A stretch of DNA of 23,979 nucleotides, taken from NCBI GenBank assembly GCA_045543615.1, contig JAZPXL010000010.1, positions 1-23,979 of the forward strand, in the 5' to 3' direction. Below, in pieces: positions 22,941 through 23,979 of the stretch. The translations under genes and the position numbers were made by a program. The notes beneath the pieces were generated by a model that did not search any database, was not told the DNA's origin, and saw only the letters and a program-made list of their open reading frames with translations. The stretch is from CAG-390 sp045543615 (GTDB lineage: Bacteria > Bacillota > Clostridia > Oscillospirales > CAG-272). Position 1 is the first letter of the stretch, and each line of letters opens with the position of its first letter.

Positions 22941-23979
22941 ATGAAAAACACGATTTTTAGAACCTGTATCGCAATATTTTTGGTGCTGACATTGGTGATT
23001 CCTATATTGGCACTCCCATCGTCTGCTACGAGTGGCAAGGCGTTGACGCTTGACGAGGCAAACAAGATCATTATGGATGCAATTATTTTGTCAGAATACA
23101 CTTTTGATGATCTGCCTCAAGGCAGACATTTGGATTGGATAAATGGCAAAACCTTTATCCCCGAGGGATATCCTTTCGAAATGGATGGCTATCATTGCTT
23201 TGACGAGTCAAGTCTCAAGGGTGGCTCTATGGCGGCTATGGATGAATTTTCAAGATCTATATATACAGATGATATATATCTTGAGATGAGCTCCGAGGCA
23301 ACAGTCAGAATATCTTATAAAAATAAAGTGGCAGAGATTCCTATGTTTTGCCGTGACGAAGACAACAACATTTATGCCCACCATCACCTATACAGGTGGC
23401 TTTTCATAGGTCGGGACACAAAAACCAACTCGCCCGATTCACTTATAACAAAGCTCAATAGCACATCTGATACAGAAGCAAGCGTTTCTGTCGGTTGTAT
23501 TCTTGGAGACTTGTCGGAAAGAATATGGGTGGAGTGCGAATTTGTTAACACAGCTGACGGATGGAGAATAAAAGATTGCGTTTTCACGGAGGCTGTCAAG
23601 ACTATGTATTGTTTAGATTTGCAGACTTATCAAAAATTCACTCCACGTGAGCCTGACCCCACCAAGTATTATGATATCCCGTACGATTACTCGCCTGACA
23701 CCTCGGGCTCTGAGTTAACTATCGAAGAAGTCAACAGGCTTATTGGAACGGCTGCACTGATTGCAGATTACAGCTTTAATGTGCCTGCGGCTGGTTTGTT
23801 ATATGGAGATTTTGTTATTCGCTTTGTTCCCGATGGAAAGGGTCAAAAGATGATTACAAAGAGCTTTAATATCAACGGAGAGGAAATGCTCTATTATCTT
23901 ATCAACGAGGATGAGCTGGTAGGTGGATCTCTCGAGGCTATGAAAAGCCTTGCCAGCACAGTTTACACAAGCGACATAG
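22941..23979 (+). CDS. Secreted paralogue with at least two IseA-like domains, cut by window end
   Basis: An open frame from the ATG at 22941 (AGGAGG 8 bases before) with no stop up to the window edge, so at least 346 residues. Signal peptide about 1-24 (LVLTLVIPILA), then the same linker as its neighbour. Domain 1 is at about 33-230 (ALTLDEANKII, DGYHCFDESSLKGGS, SRSIYTDDI, RIWVECEF, WRIKDCVF). After a Pro/Asp/Tyr linker (about 241-256) domain 2 begins at 258 (ELTIEEVNRLIGTAALIADY, NGEEMLYYLINEDEL, LASTVYTSDI) and is cut off. Domain 2 looks closer to the single domain of the upstream protein than to its own domain 1. Probably a multi-domain wall or surface protein; role inferred from the IseA-like resemblance only. 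Confidence 0.75.
   Translation, partial: MKNTIFRTCIAIFLVLTLVIPILALPSSATSGKALTLDEANKIIMDAIILSEYTFDDLPQGRHLDWINGKTFIPEGYPFEMDGYHCFDESSLKGGSMAAMDEFSRSIYTDDIYLEMSSEATVRISYKNKVAEIPMFCRDEDNNIYAHHHLYRWLFIGRDTKTNSPDSLITKLNSTSDTEASVSVGCILGDLSERIWVECEFVNTADGWRIKDCVFTEAVKTMYCLDLQTYQKFTPREPDPTKYYDIPYDYSPDTSGSELTIEEVNRLIGTAALIADYSFNVPAAGLLYGDFVIRFVPDGKGQKMITKSFNINGEEMLYYLINEDELVGGSLEAMKSLASTVYTSDI
23010..23047 (+). repeat. 38-bp identical block, copy 2
   Basis: Exact copy of 22079-22116, at the same place in the paralogous gene (signal-peptide end and linker). The bases before and after it already differ between the two genes. Confidence 0.9.

Noticed and set aside
1..23979. CRISPR array, tRNA or rRNA genes, intact insertion sequence, paired att sites
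   Set aside because: Reading both strands I found no regular spaced repeats, no tRNA or rRNA features, no intact transposase and no convincing direct-repeat pair flanking the pilus locus.

Overview
The window reads as chromosomal DNA of a low-to-moderate GC, anaerobic, Gram-positive bacterium of the class Clostridia, probably a gut Oscillospirales-type lineage. The grounds are sortase-anchored surface proteins with LPxTG tails, strong Shine-Dalgarno sites (AGGAGG/GAGG), near-consensus sigma-A promoters with 17-bp spacers, an mreBCD/PBP2 wall-elongation operon and a C_GCAxxG_C_C redox protein. A species cannot be named from this sequence alone.

Region 1 (1-1200) holds the end of a secreted transglutaminase-like protein, a bidirectional terminator, and a divergent pair made of an XRE repressor and a SLOG/DUF1273 protein. 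Two palindromes in the gap between that pair look like operators. Region 2 (1430-10210) is a complete pilus locus. In order it encodes a coiled-coil partner protein, a dedicated type I signal peptidase, a 1256-aa LPSTG tip adhesin, a 484-aa LPETG backbone pilin, a class C sortase, an SPETG minor pilin and a degenerate sortase-like protein. The last three overlap by ATGA. A 12-bp perfect hairpin without a U-tract separates the backbone pilin from the sortase. The adhesin carries a CHAP domain and the last gene a sortase domain, and in both the catalytic residues appear to be lost.

Region 3 (10210-11560) is a scar of gene traffic. It has a broken tyrosine-recombinase remnant, an AT-rich orphan gene, a pair of 13-bp direct repeats, an 18-bp perfect bidirectional terminator and a run of small hairpins that looks like an intergenic repeat element.

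Region 4 (11559-21730) is core genome. A minus-strand pair (Gfo/Idh/MocA oxidoreductase and nicotinamidase-like hydrolase) is divergent from a long plus-strand operon: dut, maf, mreB, mreC, mreD, a CPBP membrane protease, mrdA (PBP2), a pyridoxal/pyridoxamine kinase and a C_GCAxxG_C_C protein, ending in a strong terminator. It joins nucleotide clean-up with the rod-shape elongation machinery.

Region 5 (21730-23979) begins with a perfect consensus promoter that drives a short untranslated segment ending in a hairpin and T-tract, which may be a small RNA or attenuator. Two tandem paralogous secreted proteins follow. Their domain resembles IseA-type inhibitors of wall D,L-endopeptidases by eye. 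The second carries at least two copies of the domain and runs off the window. The two genes share a 38-bp identical block.
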